A stretch of DNA of 64,000 nt from Corynebacterium halotolerans (GTDB taxonomy: Bacteria > Actinomycetota > Actinomycetes > Mycobacteriales > Mycobacteriaceae): NCBI RefSeq assembly GCF_001056295.1, contig NZ_JVMD01000015.1, forward strand, positions 434,001-498,000, read 5' to 3'. The notes under the pieces are model-generated. The model did no database searches. It saw only the letters and a list, made by a program, of their open reading frames with translations, and was not told the origin of the DNA. The position numbers and the translations under genes were made by a program. Below are positions 47,423 to 57,635 of the stretch, in pieces (position 1 is the first letter of the stretch; every line of letters begins with the position of its first letter).

Positions 47423-48592
47423 TCAGCCCTGGAACGGCGAATCGACGGCGTCGCCGGCGTCGGTGCCCTCGATGCGCATCACCGATCCGCCGCGGCGGAG
47501 GGCGGCTTCGACGTCGTCGGCGTCGTCGGCATGCGCCCACACGACCACGGCGGCACCGCGGGCGGGGCAGCACCGGGCCACGGCGTCGAAACCATCCAGT
47601 GCCTCGACCAGGCGACCGAGCGGCGAATCGCACGACGGGGCGGTATCGCGCACCGACACGTCGTGGGCGACGCCGGCCATCGCGGCGGCGGCGTCGCCGT
47701 GGCGCAGGTGCGCGGACACGGCGCGGGCGCGGTCGGAGCAGCCCGAGGCGTCGTCGAGCCACTGGGTGGCGCGGCCCACCGTCGGGGCGTCGTCATCGGG
47801 GTTGACCTCCCGGCGGGCGCGGACCCACTCGAGCACGCGCGGCTGGGCCTCGGGCAGGCCGTGGAGGGTGGGCACCCCGAAGGCGGAGCAGGCCTCCGCG
47901 AAGAACTCGTGGCGCTCCACCTGCGGCGACGCGCCGGTGATGTCGGGGGAGTAGGCGACCATCAGCGCCAGGTTGTCCGGGCGCGGGGTCTGGGTGACGG
48001 CCTCGTCGGAGTGATTGCAGGTCAGCACCGAATCCGGGCGGCTGCGCAGCGCCGCGGTGTACGGGTGCAGCGGCCAGTGGGCGCCGTAGTGCGCGGCGGA
48101 GGCCTCGTGGAGGGCGGCGGCCAGCCGGGCGCGGGTGGGCACGTCGTCGCGGTCGCCCCACCTGGCATTGGCCGCCAGCGCCACCGCGGACTGCAGCGCG
48201 GCGATCTCGCCGAGGCCCCGCCCGCCCGGGATGTTCGACGCCCAGCGCACCGTGATTCCCGAATCGGTGCGGGGGATCAGATGCATGGTGTGCTGCAGCG
48301 CCACGATGGCCGCCGCGACCGCGGTGACCTCCGCCGGGTACGCCTCCGGCACGGAATCGGGCATGGGCAGCGAGGTTTCCTCGCCCGTCTTCGCGGAGAT
48401 GACCGTCAGCTCGCCGGAGTCGTTCGGTTCCAGGGCCACGGCGACGGAAGCGGGCAGCGCGGTGGCCAGCAGCATGCCGCCGGTGGCGGCGCAGGTCTCG
48501 CCGAGCAGCTCCACCGATCCCGGCGCATGCGCGATCGTCGCGTCCGGCCCCGCGGACTCGCGGACTCGTTCGACGGCGGCGGGGACGGGCAT
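47423..48592 (-). CDS. Galactokinase-like GHMP kinase with degenerate motifs
   Basis: 389 aa from the ATG at 48592 (AAAGG six bases upstream). Overall order follows galactokinase, but the signature GRVNLIGEHTDY is APGSVELLGETCAATGG here. The ATP loop PxGxGLSSSA reads IPGGRGLGEIAALQ, losing its Ser residues. The third motif is also weak. It may therefore bind but not phosphorylate sugar, or use another substrate. An upstream in-frame ATG at 48766 sits eight bases after TACTAT and could be a leaderless start giving 447 aa, with a low-complexity extension. Related genes occupy this place in other corynebacteria. Activity is in doubt; the fold is fairly safe. Confidence 0.75.
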   Translation of the reverse strand: MPVPAAVERVRESAGPDATIAHAPGSVELLGETCAATGGMLLATALPASVAVALEPNDSGELTVISAKTGEETSLPMPDSVPEAYPAEVTAVAAAIVALQHTMHLIPRTDSGITVRWASNIPGGRGLGEIAALQSAVALAANARWGDRDDVPTRARLAAALHEASAAHYGAHWPLHPYTAALRSRPDSVLTCNHSDEAVTQTPRPDNLALMVAYSPDITGASPQVERHEFFAEACSAFGVPTLHGLPEAQPRVLEWVRARREVNPDDDAPTVGRATQWLDDASGCSDRARAVSAHLRHGDAAAAMAGVAHDVSVRDTAPSCDSPLGRLVEALDGFDAVARCCPARGAAVVVWAHADDADDVEAALRRGGSVMRIEGTDAGDAVDSPFQG

Positions 48593-48878
48593 CGGGGACC
48601 TTTCGACGGGGATGGTGGACGGGCGCGGCGGCGCCGCGGCCACCGTCGGATCCGGGGTCCCTCCCGCCACCGCTCGCTCGTGCGGGCGGAGGCGGACACA
48701 GCCGCGGGCACGGGGTGCCGGAGGGGTGGGGCGGATCATCGTCGGGGCCGCGTCGCCGCGAGCCATGTCCAGAGATAGTACCCGCGGGTAACCTGGACAC
48801 AACCGGCCCGTCGGCCGCGGCGACCCCGATGCCGGGCACGCGGCCGCCGCGCCACCGCGACGATCCCAGGAGGATGAC

Positions 48879-49088
48879 ATGGCCGACGACGCCAAGGATT
48901 GGTACTACAAGCCCTCGACCGGCGAAGTGACCCGCGGGAAGCAGAGCGGCTGGGACGACCGGATGGGCCCCTATGCGACGGAGGCCGAGGCCCGCGCCGC
49001 GATGGAGCGCGTCGCCGCCCGCAACGAGGCCGCCGACGATTGGGACGAGGAAGACGACGACTGGGGCAAGCCCCCGGCCGACGCTTAG
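48879..49088 (+). CDS. Small SPOR-like conserved protein
   Basis: 69 aa: MADDAKDWYYKPSTGEVTRG, then RMGPYATEAEARAAMERVA and an acidic tail EEDDDWGKPPADA. The pattern (WYYxxxTGEV, GPYxTxAEA) is that of a short actinobacterial protein annotated as SPOR-domain related. A strong AGGAGG precedes the ATG. It overlaps the end of the convergent DoxX gene by four bases. Function unknown. Confidence 0.85.
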   Translation: MADDAKDWYYKPSTGEVTRGKQSGWDDRMGPYATEAEARAAMERVAARNEAADDWDEEDDDWGKPPADA

Positions 49089-49531
49089 GCCTCGGCGGCG
49101 GTGTGGCGGGCCCGTCGCGAAGCAAGAACCGCATCCACCGAGAAGCGGCCCGATCCGAACGCCGCCAGGAACAGCGCGCCGGCACCGATGACGATGACCA
49201 GCTCCGGACCGCCGTTCGCGACGAACAGGCCGTTGCCGGTGTGGGCGATGGCCCAGGCCCCGGACATCAGCAGAGCGACGACGATGCCCACGATCGCCTG
49301 GAACGCGCCGATCAGGATCAGCAGGCCGCCGCCGAATTCGACGATCGCCGCGATCCAGGCGGACAGCGCCGGGACGGGCGCGCCCATCTTCTCGAACCCG
49401 GCCTGCGTGCCGGCCATGGTCCAGTCGAACAGCTTCTGCCAGCCGTGGGCGAGCAGAACGACGCCGAGGCCGATGCGGGCGATGAGGCCCAGAACGTCGC
49501 GGGCGACGGCGGGCAGCTGGGGGATGGTCAT
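49085..49531 (-). CDS. DoxX family membrane protein
   Basis: 148 aa with four hydrophobic segments: ARIGLGVVLLAHGWQKLFDW, the WIAAIVEFGGGLLILIGAF motif, then two C-terminal helices. DoxX/MbtH-unrelated redox-associated membrane proteins of actinobacteria take part in thiol or oxidative stress complexes; the exact role here is unknown. It starts at the ATG at 49531 behind AAGGAGA. Confidence 0.88.
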   Translation of the reverse strand: MTIPQLPAVARDVLGLIARIGLGVVLLAHGWQKLFDWTMAGTQAGFEKMGAPVPALSAWIAAIVEFGGGLLILIGAFQAIVGIVVALLMSGAWAIAHTGNGLFVANGGPELVIVIGAGALFLAAFGSGRFSVDAVLASRRARHTAAEA

Positions 49532-49658
49532 GATTCTCCTTAGTCCATGGATCTCGCCGGGGATCTCGCCGGTCGATTTCGAGGGTGGTTTCGGTGATGG
49601 TCATCGGCGGCGATCGACGCCGGATGATGACGTATCAACGTCGGAGAATAAGAGAAAG

Positions 49659-49694
49659 CCGGCGCGCACACAAGACCCGTGCGCGCCGGTTTTT
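49659..49694 (+). terminator. Hairpin terminator between DoxX and CYTH/CHAD genes
   Basis: A perfect 11-bp G+C stem (49659-49669 with 49679-49689, 9-nt loop) is followed by TTTTT on the plus strand. On the minus strand it is followed by CTTTCTCTT. The only upstream gene that needs it is the CYTH/CHAD gene ending at 49788 on the minus strand, so it probably works in that direction or in both. Confidence 0.75.
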
Positions 49695-49787
49695 CGCGGC
49701 GGTTGCGAGCGGCGGGCCCGGTCGCCGATGCTGCCCCGGCAGGGCCCGGCCGCCCGTTCCATCCGGTTCGGCGCGGCCGCCCGGCCG

Positions 49788-51887
49788 TCAATCCCGCTTG
49801 GTGCGGACCTTGCGCGCCTTCTTCGCCTTCTCCCGGGTCTTCTCCATCTTCGACTCGAGCTTGGCGTAGGACTTCAGCACGCCCTTGACGTCGTCGTCGT
49901 ACGCCTCCAGCGCCTTCAGGCCGTCCATCCGCTCGATCTGGTACAGCACGCCGTAGCCGAAGGTGTCCTGGTCATGCGAGTGCGCGCGGCGGGCCTTCTG
50001 CAGCAGCACGTGGCGGGCGGTGCAGGTGTCCTGGAAATCGCCCAGCGACGACTGCAGCTGCTTGCACGCCGCGTACAGCTTCTTCGTGGGCAGTCCGGAC
50101 GCCTGCGCGGCCTCCGCGGAGTAACGCACCTTCTTCGCCGCCTTGCGCACGTCGTGGAACCGCTCCTCGCGCTCGGCGACGGGCAGCGACGTGTCGCCGC
50201 GGCCCTCGACGGCCTTGCGGTGGCGCCGCTCGAACTTCCGGAACGCCTTCGCCAGATGGATCGCCAGCACCGCGTTGGTTTCCGCGCGGATCTGCTCGGG
50301 GGTCTTCTCCGGCGCGGGAGCGGGCTCGGGCGCGGTCTCGGCGTCCGGCGTCTCGGCCGGTTCCGGCTCGCCCTCGCTTTCCGACGCCCCGGCGCCGGCA
50401 TCCCCGCCGTGTGCCTCGGTGGCGCCGTACCCGTCATCGGCGGCGTCCGACTCGTCAACGATCCGCTCCGCCGTCTCGGCGGGGGAGAGGTCATCGTCCT
50501 CGGGCTCCTCGTCGGAGGCGTCGGCGTCGTCAAGCCCAGCCGCGGCGGACGCGGCGGCAGCGGTGCCGTCCTTCTCCTCCGCCGGCTCATCGGGCTCGCC
50601 GGCCCGCTCGGTTTCCTTGGCCGCTTCCTCGGCGGCCTCCTCGGCCGCCTTCTTTTCGGCGGCCTCGCGCTCGGCTTCCTCCGCGTCCTCGGCGGCGTTC
50701 GGGTTCACCGGCGGGTCGGCCAGCAGCTCGTCGAGCTGGTCGAGGATGGTCAGGTACCGGCTCGAATCCAGGGCGGCGACGACGCGGCGGTGGGCGCGAT
50801 CGTAATCGCGGCGAATGTCGGCGATGAGCTCTTCGCGCATCTCGCCGCCGATGACGTCGGCCTCGTCGCGCTTGAGCTGGTTTTCGAACCGCTCGGCCAC
50901 GACCTCCGCGTCGCGGGCCACGCCCAGCACGCCGGCCAGCAGCTTCAGCTCCGACTCCATGTGCGCGATCTGGTCGCCCACCAGGATGCCGTGGAACGTC
51001 TGCATGTGGCTGCGCAGCTCACGGGTGGCCACGCGCATCTGGTGCACCGAATCCCACTCGTCGCGGCGGACCTTCGGGTCCCACTCGACCATCTTCGCCA
51101 CGTTCGCCGCCAGCGCGTCGACGACCGCGCGGCCCGGCGTGCCCTCCGGCAGATCGGCCGGCGTCGGCGGCACCGGGGCGGCGTCCTTCGAATCGCCCAG
51201 CGCCGTGGCCAACTTCGACGGGCTGTCCGACGGCGTCGCGCCGGCGATGCGCAGCACCGCGCCGAGGCGCTCGAGCAGCTCCGCGCCCTCTGGCTGCGTG
51301 GCGATGTCGCCGATCAGCTCGATCTCCCACTCGCGCCACGACGTCTCCTCGCCGCCGGACAGCAGCGACACCGCGGTGACGTGGTCGTCGCAGAACTCCG
51401 CGATCGGCTCGCCGTCGGCGTTCTTCAGCGTGGAGACGTGGCGGACGTTGTCCACCCGCGCGATGGGGCGCAGCGGGTGCTCGCGCACGATGGAGCGGAC
51501 CGGCGCCAGCAGCGCGTCCGGGACGACGTAGGTGGCGTCCTCGCCCTCACCCTCGACGGAGCCCTCATCGAGGGCGGCGCCGTACTCCATGCGGCCGGCT
51601 TCGGCCGGGGTCTTCAGGTGCCAACCCTCGTCGGGGCCGCCCAGGCGGCGGCGCAGGGTGCGCTTCGCGCGGGTGAGCCGAAGATCGGGGGTGTCCACGT
51701 ACGTCGCCGACATTTCGCGGACCTCGACCTCGACGTCGGCGACGCCGGGGACGAAATCGAACCCGGGGACCACCGCCTGTTCGGGGGCTGAGAACTTCAC
51801 CTCCACCTCGAGGGACGCGGACGGCTCGGTCCGCTCCTTCTTGCCGTCGGAACGGTTCTTCTCGGGGGAGGTGTCGGATGCGCTCAT
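49788..51887 (-). CDS. CYTH and CHAD domain protein with a long acidic insertion
   Basis: 699 aa. The CYTH domain (about 25-230) starts with the EVEVKF signature of triphosphate-tunnel enzymes and has RxK-type lysines (TLRRRLGG, GWHLKT). The CHAD domain (about 270-690) has VHQMRVATRELRSHMQTF and a second half DVRKAAKKVRYSAEAAQ, the His/Arg/Lys helices that bind polyphosphate. The two CHAD halves are separated by about 125 residues almost wholly of Glu/Ala/Asp/Pro. The combination suggests polyphosphate or triphosphate binding and hydrolysis. The C-terminus is very basic (EKAKKARKVRTKRD). Confidence 0.88.
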   Translation of the reverse strand: MSASDTSPEKNRSDGKKERTEPSASLEVEVKFSAPEQAVVPGFDFVPGVADVEVEVREMSATYVDTPDLRLTRAKRTLRRRLGGPDEGWHLKTPAEAGRMEYGAALDEGSVEGEGEDATYVVPDALLAPVRSIVREHPLRPIARVDNVRHVSTLKNADGEPIAEFCDDHVTAVSLLSGGEETSWREWEIELIGDIATQPEGAELLERLGAVLRIAGATPSDSPSKLATALGDSKDAAPVPPTPADLPEGTPGRAVVDALAANVAKMVEWDPKVRRDEWDSVHQMRVATRELRSHMQTFHGILVGDQIAHMESELKLLAGVLGVARDAEVVAERFENQLKRDEADVIGGEMREELIADIRRDYDRAHRRVVAALDSSRYLTILDQLDELLADPPVNPNAAEDAEEAEREAAEKKAAEEAAEEAAKETERAGEPDEPAEEKDGTAAAASAAAGLDDADASDEEPEDDDLSPAETAERIVDESDAADDGYGATEAHGGDAGAGASESEGEPEPAETPDAETAPEPAPAPEKTPEQIRAETNAVLAIHLAKAFRKFERRHRKAVEGRGDTSLPVAEREERFHDVRKAAKKVRYSAEAAQASGLPTKKLYAACKQLQSSLGDFQDTCTARHVLLQKARRAHSHDQDTFGYGVLYQIERMDGLKALEAYDDDVKGVLKSYAKLESKMEKTREKAKKARKVRTKRD

Positions 51888-51960
51888 GACCTTGACCTTA
51901 CCCCCGGATTGGAGGGGTCGGCACAGCCGGTCGTGCCCGTTTCGCGCGCCCGCCGACCCA

Positions 51961-52030
51961 CCCGCGGGCGGGCCCGGCGGAGGTGCCTCGGAGCGCCCGC
52001 GGGCGGGGTCGGCGGAAGCGCCGCGGAGCG
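51961..52030 (+). repeat. Two imperfect 35-bp tandem repeats
   Basis: 51961-51995 and 51996-52030 share CCCGCGGGCGGG at the start and CGGAGCG at the end. They fill the space between the CYTH/CHAD start and the panB stop. Confidence 0.75.
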
Positions 52031-52048
52031 CTGCCTCAGGGCCGTCGA

Positions 52049-52858
52049 TCAGCCCTTGAAATCCTTGTCGACGGGCGGGAAATCACGCGACTCGACCTGC
52101 GCGACGTAATCGCGGGCGCCCTTTTCCAGCAGCTCCCCGACCTCGCCGAACACGGTCGCGAACGACGGGCGGCGGCCGTCGGACGGCACGGCGAAGGCGT
52201 CGTGCCACACCAGCACCTGGCCGTCGCAGTCCTTGCCGGCGCCGATGCCGCACGTGGGGATCGGCGACTCGGCGGTGATCTCCTTGGCCAGCTCGGCCGG
52301 CACCATCTCCAGCACCACGGCGTGCGCCCCGGCCTCGGCGACGGCGCGGGCGTCGCGGCGCAGCTGCTCGGCGCCCTCGCCGCGGCCCTGGACCTTGAAG
52401 CCGGACAGCGCGTTGACGGACTGCGGCGTGAAGCCGATGTGCGCCATCACGGGGATGCCGGCGTTGACCAGCGCGCGGATGCGCGGGGCGATGCGCTCGC
52501 CGCCCTCGATCTTGACCATGTGCGCACCGGTCTCGCGCATCATGCGCGCGGCGCTGAGCACGGCCTGCTCGTCGGAGGCCTCGTAGACGCCGAAGGGCAG
52601 GTCGGCGACGACCAGGGCGTTCGGGGCGCCGCGGACCACGGCGCGGGCCAGCGGGATCAGCTCGTCGAGGGACACCTCGGTGGTGGTGTCGTATCCGTAC
52701 ATGACGTTGGCGGCGGAATCGCCCACCAGCAGAACTTCGACGCCGGCGTTGGAGAACGCGCGGGCGGTGGAGTAGTCGTAGCAGGTCAACATCGCCCAGG
52801 GCCGACCTTCGGCCTTGCGGGTCGCGAGATCGTTCAGACGCATCTTCCGGGTGCTCAT
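52049..52858 (-). CDS. panB: 3-methyl-2-oxobutanoate hydroxymethyltransferase
   Basis: 269 aa, full length. Makes ketopantoate for pantothenate and CoA. Visible: [37 protein letters not shown] (metal-binding Asp), [23 protein letters not shown], and [17 protein letters not shown]. The ATG at 52858 is taken because [10 protein letters not shown] follows. Divergent from glnA2 with 64 bp between them. panC is not in the window. Confidence 0.96.
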   Translation of the reverse strand: MSTRKMRLNDLATRKAEGRPWAMLTCYDYSTARAFSNAGVEVLLVGDSAANVMYGYDTTTEVSLDELIPLARAVVRGAPNALVVADLPFGVYEASDEQAVLSAARMMRETGAHMVKIEGGERIAPRIRALVNAGIPVMAHIGFTPQSVNALSGFKVQGRGEGAEQLRRDARAVAEAGAHAVVLEMVPAELAKEITAESPIPTCGIGAGKDCDGQVLVWHDAFAVPSDGRRPSFATVFGEVGELLEKGARDYVAQVESRDFPPVDKDFKG

Positions 52859-52922
52859 GTTCGCCAAGCATGCCACACGGAGACGGCACACGAACCCGGG
52901 TCGCCCGCGTAACTTGGGGGGC

Positions 52923-54263
52923 ATGAATCGCCAACAGGAATTCGTCCTGCGCGCCATCGAGGAGCGCGACATCCGCTTCATCCGCCTGTGGTTCACGGAC
53001 ATCCTCGGCTACCTGAAATCGGTGGCCGTCGCCCCCGCCGAGCTGGAGGGCGCCTTCGAGGAGGGGATCGGCTTCGATGGCTCGGCCATCGAGGGCTTCT
53101 CCCGCGTGTCGGAGGCGGACACCATCGCCCGCCCCGACCCTTCGACGTTCCAGATCCTGCCGTGGCGCCACGACGACCAGGAGCTGCACACCGCCCGGAT
53201 GTTCTGCGACATCTCGATGCCCGACGGCCAGGCGAGCTGGGCGGACCCGCGCCACGTGCTCCGCCGCCAGGTGCAGGCCGCCGCGGACCAGGGCTTCACG
53301 TCCTACATCCACCCGGAGATCGAGTTCTTCCTGGTCGATTCCCTCGACACCGACGGCCAGCCCCCGGTGCCCACGGACAACGGCGGCTATTTCGATCAGG
53401 CGGTGCACGACAAGGCGCCGGATTTCCGTCGTCACGCGATCAATGCCCTCGAGGCGATGGGCATTCCCGTGGAGTTCTCGCACCACGAAAACGCGCCCGG
53501 CCAGCAGGAAATCGACCTGCGGTACGCCGACGCGCTGAGCATGGCGGACAACGTGATGACGTTCCGCTACCTGATCAAGGAAGTGGCCATGCGCAACGGC
53601 GTGCGCGCCACCTTCATGCCCAAGCCGTTCGCGGATCAGCCGGGCAGCGCGATGCACACGCACATCTCGCTGTTCGAGGGCGACGACAACGCCTTCCACG
53701 ACCCCGACGACGAGCATCAGCTGTCGACGACGGCCCGCAGCTTCATCGCGGGCATCCTCACCCACGCGCCGGAGATTTCCGCGGTGACCAACCAGTGGGT
53801 GAACTCCTACAAGCGCACGGTCTTCGGCGACGAGGCGCCGACCGCCGCGACGTGGGGCCTGGCCAACCGGTCCGCGCTGGTGCGGGTGCCCATGTACTCG
53901 CCGGGCAAGGCGGCTTCGCGACGGGTCGAGATACGTTCCGTCGATTCGGCCTGCAACCCGTACCTGGCGTACTCCGTCATCCTCGCCGCCGGCATGCGCG
54001 GCATCCAGGACGGCTACGAGTTGCCGCCGCAGGCGGAGGACAACATCTCGGAGCTGACCCGCCGCGAGCGCCGGGCCATGGGCTACCGCGATCTGCCGAC
54101 GTCGCTGGAGGAGGCGCTGCGCGAGATGGAGCGCTCCGACCTGGTGGCCGATACCCTCGGCGACCACGTCCACGAGTTCTTCCTGCGCAACAAGTGGCGC
54201 GAGTGGCGCGAGTACCAGAGCCAGGTCACGGCATGGGAGCTGCGCACGAACCTGGATTATTAG
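52923..54263 (+). CDS. glnA2: Glutamine synthetase, type I (GlnA2)
   Basis: 446 aa. Conserved [17 protein letters not shown], the [13 protein letters not shown] stretch, [23 protein letters not shown] and the [18 protein letters not shown]-terminal region. A Tyr in DGYELPP occupies the place of the adenylylation tyrosine of GlnA (YDLPP). The shorter length and position beside glnE identify the GlnA2 type, dispensable in relatives where GlnA1 is the main enzyme. GGGGGG precedes the ATG; glnE follows after 58 bp in the same direction, so the pair is probably co-transcribed. Confidence 0.95.
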   Translation: MNRQQEFVLRAIEERDIRFIRLWFTDILGYLKSVAVAPAELEGAFEEGIGFDGSAIEGFSRVSEADTIARPDPSTFQILPWRHDDQELHTARMFCDISMPDGQASWADPRHVLRRQVQAAADQGFTSYIHPEIEFFLVDSLDTDGQPPVPTDNGGYFDQAVHDKAPDFRRHAINALEAMGIPVEFSHHENAPGQQEIDLRYADALSMADNVMTFRYLIKEVAMRNGVRATFMPKPFADQPGSAMHTHISLFEGDDNAFHDPDDEHQLSTTARSFIAGILTHAPEISAVTNQWVNSYKRTVFGDEAPTAATWGLANRSALVRVPMYSPGKAASRRVEIRSVDSACNPYLAYSVILAAGMRGIQDGYELPPQAEDNISELTRRERRAMGYRDLPTSLEEALREMERSDLVADTLGDHVHEFFLRNKWREWREYQSQVTAWELRTNLDY

Positions 54264-54321
54264 GCACCCGGATAACCGGGCCCCGAATGGCAGAACGGCA
54301 TAGCAGAACGGCGAGCACGAC

Positions 54322-57300
54322 ATGGTGATGAGGAACCGCCCCCGCACGTCCCGGCAGACGGTGCCGACCCCGGCCGCACTCGGGTTGGCGGACTCGGAGC
54401 GTGCGGCGGCAGACCTGAAGGACCTCGGCTGGTACGACGAAGACGGCCTCGAGCTGTTGTGGGGCCTGGCGGGCGCCGCCGATCCGGAGCTGGCCCTGAC
54501 GTCGCTGGTGCGGCTGAAGGAGAAGCTCGACGCGGGCGTCGGGTCGGGGGAGCTGCCGCAGTGGGCGTCGTGGTCCGCGCTCGACGCCGCGATGCGCCAG
54601 CAGGTGCTCATGCGCACCCGCGTGTTCGCGCTGCTGGGCGGGTCGTCGATGCTCGGCGACCACATGGTGGCCAATCCGACGACGTGGTCGCTGCTGCTGG
54701 CGGATCTGCCGACGCGCGCGGACATGTTCCGCGACATGCTCACCGCGGTGGAGGCGCGGCCGGAGACCCCGGTGCGCACCGACGATGAGTCGGTGAAGGA
54801 GGTCGCGGATCTGGAATACCGCGAGCCGACGGCGTCGTCGCCGGATCTGGAGGAGGCCGGCCTGTACCGGGCGGGCGTCACCGGCCGCGACGCCGACGTC
54901 GCCATGAAGCGGACGTACCGCAACCTGATCATGCGCGTGGCGGCGGCGGACCTGGCGGGGACGTACCCGCGTGGCCCGCGCCGCCCGGGGCAGCCGCCGG
55001 TGCCGTTCACCCGCGTCGCGGAGGCGCTGTCCGATCTGGCCGACGCGGCCCTCACCGCCGCGCTGTCCGTAGCGGTGGCCACGACGTACCCGGATGCGCC
55101 GGTGTCGACCCGCCTGGCGGTGGTGGCGATGGGCAAGTGCGGTGCCCGGGAGCTGAACTACATCTCCGACGTCGACGTCATCTTCGTCGCCGAGCCCGCC
55201 GATGCCCGCGCCACGCGCCTGGCCTCGGAGTTCATCCGGGTGGCGTGCCGCTGCTTCTTCGAGGTCGACGCCGCGCTGCGCCCGGAGGGCAAGTCCGGGG
55301 CGCTGGTGCGCACGCTCGATTCGCATAAGGCGTACTACAAGCGGTGGGCGCAGACGTGGGAGTTCCAGGCCCAGCTCAAGGCCCGTCCCATGACCGGCGA
55401 TCTGGATCTGGGCAAGGACTACGTCGAGGCGCTGTCGCCGCTGGTGTGGACGGCGTCGCAGCGCGACTCCTTCGTCGAGGACGTCCAGGCCATGCGCGAC
55501 CGGGTCATCGAGAACGTCCCCGATGACCTGAAGAAGCGCGAGCTCAAGCTCGGGCGCGGCGGGCTGCGGGACGTGGAGTTCGCGGTGCAGCTCCTGCAGC
55601 TGGTGCACGGGCGTTACGACGAGACGCTGCGCGTGCTGCCCACCGTGCAAGCCCTGGATGCGCTGGTGGAGGCCGGTTACGTCGGCCGCGAAGACGGGCG
55701 CATCCTCATCGAGTGCTACGAGTTCATGCGGTTGCTGGAGCATCGCCTGCAGCTGCAGAAGATGCGCCGCACGCACACGCTGCCGCCGGACGAGGACGTC
55801 GGCGCCCGCCGGTGGCTGGGCCGCGCCGCCGGCGTCACCCCGGCGGGCTCGGAGAATTCGGCGGACGCGCTGGCCAAGCGGATCCGCGCCACGGGGCGGC
55901 AGATCCGGACGCTGCACAACAAGCTGTTCTTCCGTCCGCTGCTCAACTCCGTCGTCGAGCAGGACATCGGCACGATGCAGCTGTCCGCCGACGCGGCGAA
56001 GCGGCAGCTGGCGGCGCTGGGTTACCGCTACCCCGACCGGGCGTACGACCACCTCTCGGCGCTGGCGTCGGGAAGCAGCCGCAAGGCGCGCATCCAGGCG
56101 ATGCTGCTGCCGACGCTGATGGAGTGGTTGTCCGACACGGCGGAGCCGGATGCGGGCCTGCTCAACTACCGCAAGCTCTCCGACGTGCTGGTGGACAAGA
56201 CGTGGTTCCTGCGCACGCTGCGCGACGAGGGCGTCGTCGGCGAGCGCCTGATGCACATCCTGGGCACGTCGCCGTACGTCTCGGGGCTGCTGGTGTCCTC
56301 GCCGGACACCATCAAGCTCTACGGCGACGGTGCGGCCGGGCCGAAGCTGCTGGACACCGATCCCGGCACCGTCGGTCGGTCGCTGGTGGCGTCGGCCAAC
56401 CGCCACACGGATCCGGATCGGGCGATCGCGGTGGCCCGTGCGCTGCGCCGCGCGGAACTCGCGCGCGTGGCGTCGGCGGACTTGTTGGGCCTCATGGACG
56501 TCGAGGACGTGTGCACGTCGCTGTCGCTGGTGTGGGACAACGTGCTCGAAGCCGCGCTGGCCGCCGAGATCCGGGGATGGAAGGAGCAGCACCCGGATGA
56601 GCCGGTGCCGGCGATCATCTCGGTGATCGGCATGGGCCGCCTCGGCGGCGGCGAGCTCGGCTACGGGTCGGATGCGGACGTGATGTTCGTGTGCGAGCCG
56701 GCCGTGGGCGACGACGGCGAACCGGTGGTCGACGACAACGACGCGGTGCGCTGGTCGATCGGCATCTGCGACGCGCTGCGCCGCCGCCTGGCCAAGCCGA
56801 GTCAGGATCCGCCGCTGGAGGTCGACCTGGATCTGCGCCCGGAGGGGCGGTCGGGTCCGCCTGTGCGCACGCTGGACTCCTACTTGGCGTACTACGAGAG
56901 GTGGGGCGAGACCTGGGAGATCCAGGCTCTGCTGCGCGCGACGTGGATCGCCGGCGACAGGGATCTGGGGGAGCGGTTCCTCCACGGCATCGATAAGTTC
57001 CGGTACCCGGAGGGCGGGGCGTCGGAGGAGGTCGTGCGCGACGTGCGCCGCATGAAGGCGCGCGTGGACAACGAACGGCTGCCCCGCGGAGCCAACCGCC
57101 GCACGCACACCAAGCTCGGGTCGGGCGCGCTGACCGACATCGAGTGGACGGTGCAGTTGCTGACGTTCATGCACGCCCACGAAGTGCCGGCGCTGCACAA
57201 CACGTCGACCCTGCAGTGCCTGAAGGCGCTTGCCGACGAGGAGATCCTCTCCAAGGAAGACGCCGACACGCTGCGCACGGCGTGGTTGACCGCCACCAAC

Positions 57301-57507
57301 GCCCGCAATGCGCTGGTGCTCACCCGCGGCAAGCGGACCGACGAGCTGCCGCAGCCGGGGCCGCATTTGGCGCAGGTGGCCGGCGCGGCCGGGTGGGATC
57401 CGGACGACAACACCGGGTTCATGGAGAACTACCTCCGCGTCACCCGGCACTCCCGCCGCGTGGTGGACCGGGTGTTCTGGGGCGAGGAGAATCCGGCGCA
57501 CGACTGA
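54322..57507 (+). CDS. glnE: Glutamine synthetase adenylyltransferase/deadenylylase
   Basis: 1061 aa, full length. It has the usual two nucleotidyltransferase halves. The N-terminal deadenylylase has GKCGARELNYISDVDVIFV and a DAALRPEGKSGALVRTLDS motif. The C-terminal adenylylase has GMGRLGGGELGYGSDADVMFV and DLDLRPEGRSGPPVRTLDS. Both GxGRLG...SDxD sites look intact. It adds or removes AMP on glutamine synthetase according to nitrogen supply. Follows glnA2. Confidence 0.97.
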   Translation: MVMRNRPRTSRQTVPTPAALGLADSERAAADLKDLGWYDEDGLELLWGLAGAADPELALTSLVRLKEKLDAGVGSGELPQWASWSALDAAMRQQVLMRTRVFALLGGSSMLGDHMVANPTTWSLLLADLPTRADMFRDMLTAVEARPETPVRTDDESVKEVADLEYREPTASSPDLEEAGLYRAGVTGRDADVAMKRTYRNLIMRVAAADLAGTYPRGPRRPGQPPVPFTRVAEALSDLADAALTAALSVAVATTYPDAPVSTRLAVVAMGKCGARELNYISDVDVIFVAEPADARATRLASEFIRVACRCFFEVDAALRPEGKSGALVRTLDSHKAYYKRWAQTWEFQAQLKARPMTGDLDLGKDYVEALSPLVWTASQRDSFVEDVQAMRDRVIENVPDDLKKRELKLGRGGLRDVEFAVQLLQLVHGRYDETLRVLPTVQALDALVEAGYVGREDGRILIECYEFMRLLEHRLQLQKMRRTHTLPPDEDVGARRWLGRAAGVTPAGSENSADALAKRIRATGRQIRTLHNKLFFRPLLNSVVEQDIGTMQLSADAAKRQLAALGYRYPDRAYDHLSALASGSSRKARIQAMLLPTLMEWLSDTAEPDAGLLNYRKLSDVLVDKTWFLRTLRDEGVVGERLMHILGTSPYVSGLLVSSPDTIKLYGDGAAGPKLLDTDPGTVGRSLVASANRHTDPDRAIAVARALRRAELARVASADLLGLMDVEDVCTSLSLVWDNVLEAALAAEIRGWKEQHPDEPVPAIISVIGMGRLGGGELGYGSDADVMFVCEPAVGDDGEPVVDDNDAVRWSIGICDALRRRLAKPSQDPPLEVDLDLRPEGRSGPPVRTLDSYLAYYERWGETWEIQALLRATWIAGDRDLGERFLHGIDKFRYPEGGASEEVVRDVRRMKARVDNERLPRGANRRTHTKLGSGALTDIEWTVQLLTFMHAHEVPALHNTSTLQCLKALADEEILSKEDADTLRTAWLTATNARNALVLTRGKRTDELPQPGPHLAQVAGAAGWDPDDNTGFMENYLRVTRHSRRVVDRVFWGEENPAHD

Positions 57508-57622
57508 CGGGCCGGCCCGAGGGCGGGCCCGGCGCAGCCTCGGTCTCGCCCAGGCCGGCCCCTGACCGGCCCCGCACCGGCCCCAAGGAGGGGGAAACTC
57601 CCCAAGACCGGGGCCGATGGGC

Positions 57623-57628
57623 CATAAT
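57623..57628 (+). promoter_or_regulatory. Probable -10 element of a leaderless promoter
   Basis: CATAAT differs from TATAAT in one base and ends seven bases before ATG 57636. This spacing is typical of leaderless transcripts in corynebacteria. No -35 was recognised. Confidence 0.5.
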
Positions 57629-57635
57629 GACCCGA

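Noticed and set aside
48779..48790. TACCCGCGGGTA palindrome between the GHMP kinase and the small SPOR-like gene
   Set aside because: Only 12 bp and G+C-rich; such palindromes arise readily at this base composition and no regulator is linked to it.
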